Shown: in pieces, positions 61,626 through 64,000 of the stretch | How positions within the stretch are numbered: position 1 is the stretch's first letter | Layout: each line of letters begins with the position of its first letter | NCBI GenBank assembly: GCA_963724695.1 | Contig: CAVRVW010000003.1 | Location: 558,001-622,000, forward strand | From: CAVQFD01 sp963724695 | Lineage (GTDB): Bacteria > Acidobacteriota > Vicinamibacteria > Vicinamibacterales > CAVVIG01 | DNA length: 64,000 nucleotides | Direction of reading: 5' to 3' | Position numbers and translations under genes: made by a program | The notes under the pieces: model-generated | What the model saw: only the letters and a program-made list of their open reading frames with translations | What the model was told of the DNA's origin: nothing | Database searches by the model: none

Positions 61626-62411
61626 CTACTTGGGATGCCGGATGTCCATGGTGTAAGTCGTCCAGTCGCGGTTGCCCTTTCGATCTGGAACGTAATCGAA
61701 CAGCTTGATTTCGTAATTGCACGGTCCTGGAAGGACCACGGGAATCGGAAACGTGGGTAGCTGGGCAAAGTTGTAGGCAGTTCTCCGTACCCCGGGGCTT
61801 ATCCGAGCGAGACGCGCCGAGAATGTGACCGCATCGACTTCAGCAATGAGCTGTGCCCCGCATCTCATCTCGAATGCAAGAAAACTCGGGTAGTAGTCGC
61901 CGACATACTCGAAGTCGATCGACACCATAGCAGTACCTGCGCGGTGAATCGGCAGGAAGTAGTGCGTCTGCTCCGGCTCGCCGTTGCACCGGATCGGCCC
62001 ACCCGGGATGTGAGCATAACGAGATGATATGCACACTCGGTCTCGCAGGGTCGTCTGCGCCTCTACTTCGTCAGGCTGCAGCTGGAGATCGCGACGGGTC
62101 TCCTCGGCTTGAACCGAGATGCTTGCAGTGGTGTACCCACCCCGGGATGCGACCGCGTCGAAACTTCCAACTACATCGGGCAACACGTACTGTCCGGTTG
62201 CGTCCGTCGTGGCACTTCTGCCCTGCAGCGCACCGCTGACGATTTCCACCTTCGCGCCAACGACGGGCGTCGTCTCGGTCGGCGGTGACTCCATGACCCT
62301 GCCGGTCAGGGTGCGCGTGGCAGGGGCGGGTGTTGGTGCGGGTGTAGCGGTAGGCTCTCGGGCCGGAGTCGGGGCGCTCGCGGAATCCGAGCACCCCGAC
62401 ACCACCGTCAA
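61626..62411 (-). CDS. Lipoprotein with carboxypeptidase-regulatory-like domain
   Basis: Annotated from the TTG at 62411, but the frame continues upstream as INLRRSLFTGLAILTVVSGC with no good ATG. The natural start may be the ATT at about 62447 or lost by a small indel; the lipobox (SGC) is certain. A Pro/Thr/Ala-rich linker is followed by a CarboxypepD_reg-like domain (about 30-110: LTGRVMESPPTETTPVVGAK VEIVSGALQGRSATTDATGQ YVL). A C-terminal beta domain comes next (VDFEYVGDYYPSFLAFEMR, FPIPVVLPGPCNYEIKLFD). Function unknown, outer-membrane lipid-anchored. Confidence 0.7.
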   Translation of the reverse strand: MTVVSGCSDSASAPTPAREPTATPAPTPAPATRTLTGRVMESPPTETTPVVGAKVEIVSGALQGRSATTDATGQYVLPDVVGSFDAVASRGGYTTASISVQAEETRRDLQLQPDEVEAQTTLRDRVCISSRYAHIPGGPIRCNGEPEQTHYFLPIHRAGTAMVSIDFEYVGDYYPSFLAFEMRCGAQLIAEVDAVTFSARLARISPGVRRTAYNFAQLPTFPIPVVLPGPCNYEIKLFDYVPDRKGNRDWTTYTMDIRHPK

Positions 62412-62445
62412 AATGGCGAGTCCAGTAAAGAGCGATCGGCGGAGA

Positions 62446-63538
62446 TTAATCGCGCGAGCCCTTCTTCGCGCGCTCTGAATCGAGGAGACGCTCGCCCTTC
62501 ATGATGCCGTGCATGGCGTAGTTGCCCTCGTGGCACGCGTACTCGTACATCGGCTCGTCGGTGGCGAGCCAGGTGTACTCGCCGCTCCACGGCCGCGCCC
62601 ACGTGGCCGGGTCCTCGATCGTGAACTGGTAGAGCAGCGTGTCCTTGTCGGTCCGCGTGATGCGCTCGGTGACCTTCAGGTTCTCCGACGAGCCGCGGAA
62701 CCGCGTCTTGTTGGTGAAGTTGGTCGTCTCGATCACCAGCGTGTCGCCTTCCCAGTGGCCGATCGAGTCGCCCATCCACTTGCGGATGGAACTCGGGCAG
62801 GTGCTTGGCGTTCATGCGGACGATGCGCGCGTCGTGCACCATCTCGACCTGGATGAGGATCGCGTCCGGCGTCTGCACGATCTGCTTCAGGTTGTTGTAG
62901 AAGTAGTTCGGCATCGTCGGCGGCCCGGACGTCGAGCCGAAGCCGAGGATGCAGCGCTCGCCGAGCGGACGGAACTCGACGTTGTCGTACGCCCCCGCCG
63001 CGCTGGTCACGACGCTTTCGGCGGCGTCCGACGATGGCGCGACCGTGCCGCGCGAGGCGCTGTTGCGCTTCTGCGCCGCTGCCGTCTGCGGCGGCACCTT
63101 GCCGTCGGCCGGATCGACGATGAGGGAGCTGCGGAACTGGCCGTCGATCACTACCACGCGCTGTCCGCGGTCGATCCAGAAGTTGTTGTAGCCGCCGACG
63201 TTGCCGCCCTGCACGGGAGCAGGGCGGTTCGGATCGCTGTTCTGTGCGCGCGCTTCGACGCGCTGTGACTCGCCGCCGCTGATCCGCCGCGCCTCGGCCT
63301 CGGTCAGGATCAGGCGGCCCTTCACGTCGTCGGGCCGTTCGATGGGCGTGAGAGTGGCCGCGTTGAATGTCCCTTGCAGGTCCGGCTTGCCGTCCGGCGT
63401 GCGTGGGACCTGCGCCCACGGCTTGGGCGTGGTCAAGCTGCCGGCCGGTTGCTGTCCCGAGCCAGAGACCGTGAGCAGGCAGAACGAGCCGGCGACCGCG
63501 GCGAGGAATCCCAGCGCGTGAGCGGAGGGGTTACGCAT
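62446..63538 (-). CDS. Secreted hypothetical protein, one frameshift
   Basis: Signal peptide (HALGFLAAVAGSFCLLTVSG), then VPRTPDGKPDLQGTFNAATL TPIERP, WIDRGQRVVVIDGQFRSSLI VDPADGKVP, VEFRPLGERCILGFGSTSGP PTMPNYFYNN. After the shift near 62770 it continues as WMGDSIGHWEGDTLVIETTN F, TERITRTDKDTLLYQFTIED P to MKGERLLDSERAKKGSRD. The GHWEGDTLVIETTNF motif is common to a large secreted family in Acidobacteriota found beside PQQ and DUF6152 genes. Function unknown. The downstream lipoprotein gene at 61626 begins close to its stop. Confidence 0.75.
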
Positions 63539-63677
63539 TGCGCCTCCTGAAATAAACGACGGCCTTCCCGCGGCACGCGGGCGGCCGGGTCGAAGCTGGA
63601 CTCAGGAAATACACCCGAACCGGGCCGAAGTCAATCAGTTCGGTCGTGCCGGGTTGGGCCGATGGTATCGTGGCGCC

Positions 63678-64000
63678 GTGCGTGGCCTGGTGGTCGTTTT
63701 GGCCGTCTTTCTCGCTTGTCATCTGGTCGCGGGACAGGGGCTGAAGCCCGCTCCGGCGTCGGGGGGCGAGGACTGGCAGGTAGTCATTCTGGGGATCGCG
63801 CAGGACGGCGGCATCCCTCAGCTCGGCTGCGTCCGTCCGATCTGCCAGGAGATCCGGTCGGGAAAGCGGCCGGCGGAGAAGGTTTCGAGCCTCGGGCTGG
63901 TGAATCGGCGAACGGGCGACGCGTATGTGTTCGACGCGACGCCGGATCTGCCCGCCCAGCTCGAGCGCCTGACCGGTGGCCGCGCGCCGACGGGCATCTT
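63678..64000 (+). CDS. Secreted PqqB-like MBL-fold hydrolase (5' part only)
   Basis: GTG 63678 begins a signal peptide (VRGLVVVLAVFLACHLVAG) followed by the start of an MBL-fold hydrolase: VVILGIAQDGGIPQLGCVRP ICQE, then KVSSLGLVNRRTGDAYVFDA TPDLPAQLERLTG. The GIAQDGGIPQ entry and DATPD strand are those of PqqB and related exported MBL proteins. The gene continues beyond the window, so the HxHxD motif is not seen. A role in PQQ handling would fit the PQQ enzymes in this window; inference. Confidence 0.75.
   Translation, partial: MRGLVVVLAVFLACHLVAGQGLKPAPASGGEDWQVVILGIAQDGGIPQLGCVRPICQEIRSGKRPAEKVSSLGLVNRRTGDAYVFDATPDLPAQLERLTGGRAPTGI

Overview
The window is about 64 kb of GC-rich bacterial DNA. 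I read it as a member of Acidobacteriota, probably a Vicinamibacteria-like soil lineage. This rests on gene content: DUF6152 and DUF1684 secreted proteins, many PQQ/NHL/Vgb beta-propeller proteins, a PadR gene overlapping a membrane-protein gene, DUF4139, a NosR-like flavin/iron-sulfur pair, GTG starts and palindromic intergenic repeats. No phage, transposase, CRISPR array or rRNA was seen. There is one tRNA, tRNA-Glu(TTC), at 47708-47783.

Layout. 1-4113 (minus) is a PQQ sugar dehydrogenase followed by glcD-glcE-glcF, translationally overlapped and all frameshifted except the partial glcF. 4144-10767 holds a lipoprotein beta-propeller, a CorA transporter and a 1377-residue secreted ExeM/NucH-type nuclease. 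10860-20618 holds DUF4920, an M28-like protein, ApbE, a sigma/anti-sigma pair, DUF4139, a SLATT-like 2TM protein, an FMN-binding protein with a NosR-like 4Fe-4S membrane protein, and a secreted esterase. 20608-25494 holds a VOC protein, DUF983, an M48 protease, an NTF2-like protein, a small sigma-54-activator-like protein and a LuxR response regulator. Its triple-PAS histidine kinase follows at 25491-27383. 27528-41328 holds an aldo/keto reductase, a TonB-like protein, a methyltransferase, a GAF-glucan phosphorylase fusion, a subtilase with five CARDB repeats, DUF1684, DUF6152 and Lgt. 41421-47287 holds a beta-helix protein, a DnaJ-TM-PEGA protein, a PCuAC-like protein, a Sel1 protein and a sortase with its LPxTA substrate. 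47300-56840 holds a SPASM remnant, the tRNA, PadR and its partner, a coiled-coil/PEGA protein with 45-residue repeats, a second PQQ dehydrogenase, GreB, PilZ, RCC1 and a frameshifted secreted protein. 56931-64000 is a cluster of secreted propeller, ThuA and hypothetical proteins ending in a PqqB-like hydrolase.

How the genes may work together. ApbE can covalently flavinylate the FMN-binding protein, which would pass electrons with the adjacent membrane iron-sulfur protein. The sortase sits directly upstream of a protein ending in LPSTA, a hydrophobic segment and an arginine tail, which is a self-contained surface-anchoring pair. The kinase and regulator overlap by four bases, as do the sigma and anti-sigma factors and the PadR pair.

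Quality note. At least eleven genes carry one or more single-base frameshifts. These concentrate at 0.2-4 kb, 20.6-23.3 kb, 50-53.3 kb and 55-63 kb, while 24-47 kb contains long intact frames. I suspect local consensus errors more than true decay. Several 3' gene ends also run into simple repeats, so their C-termini are uncertain.
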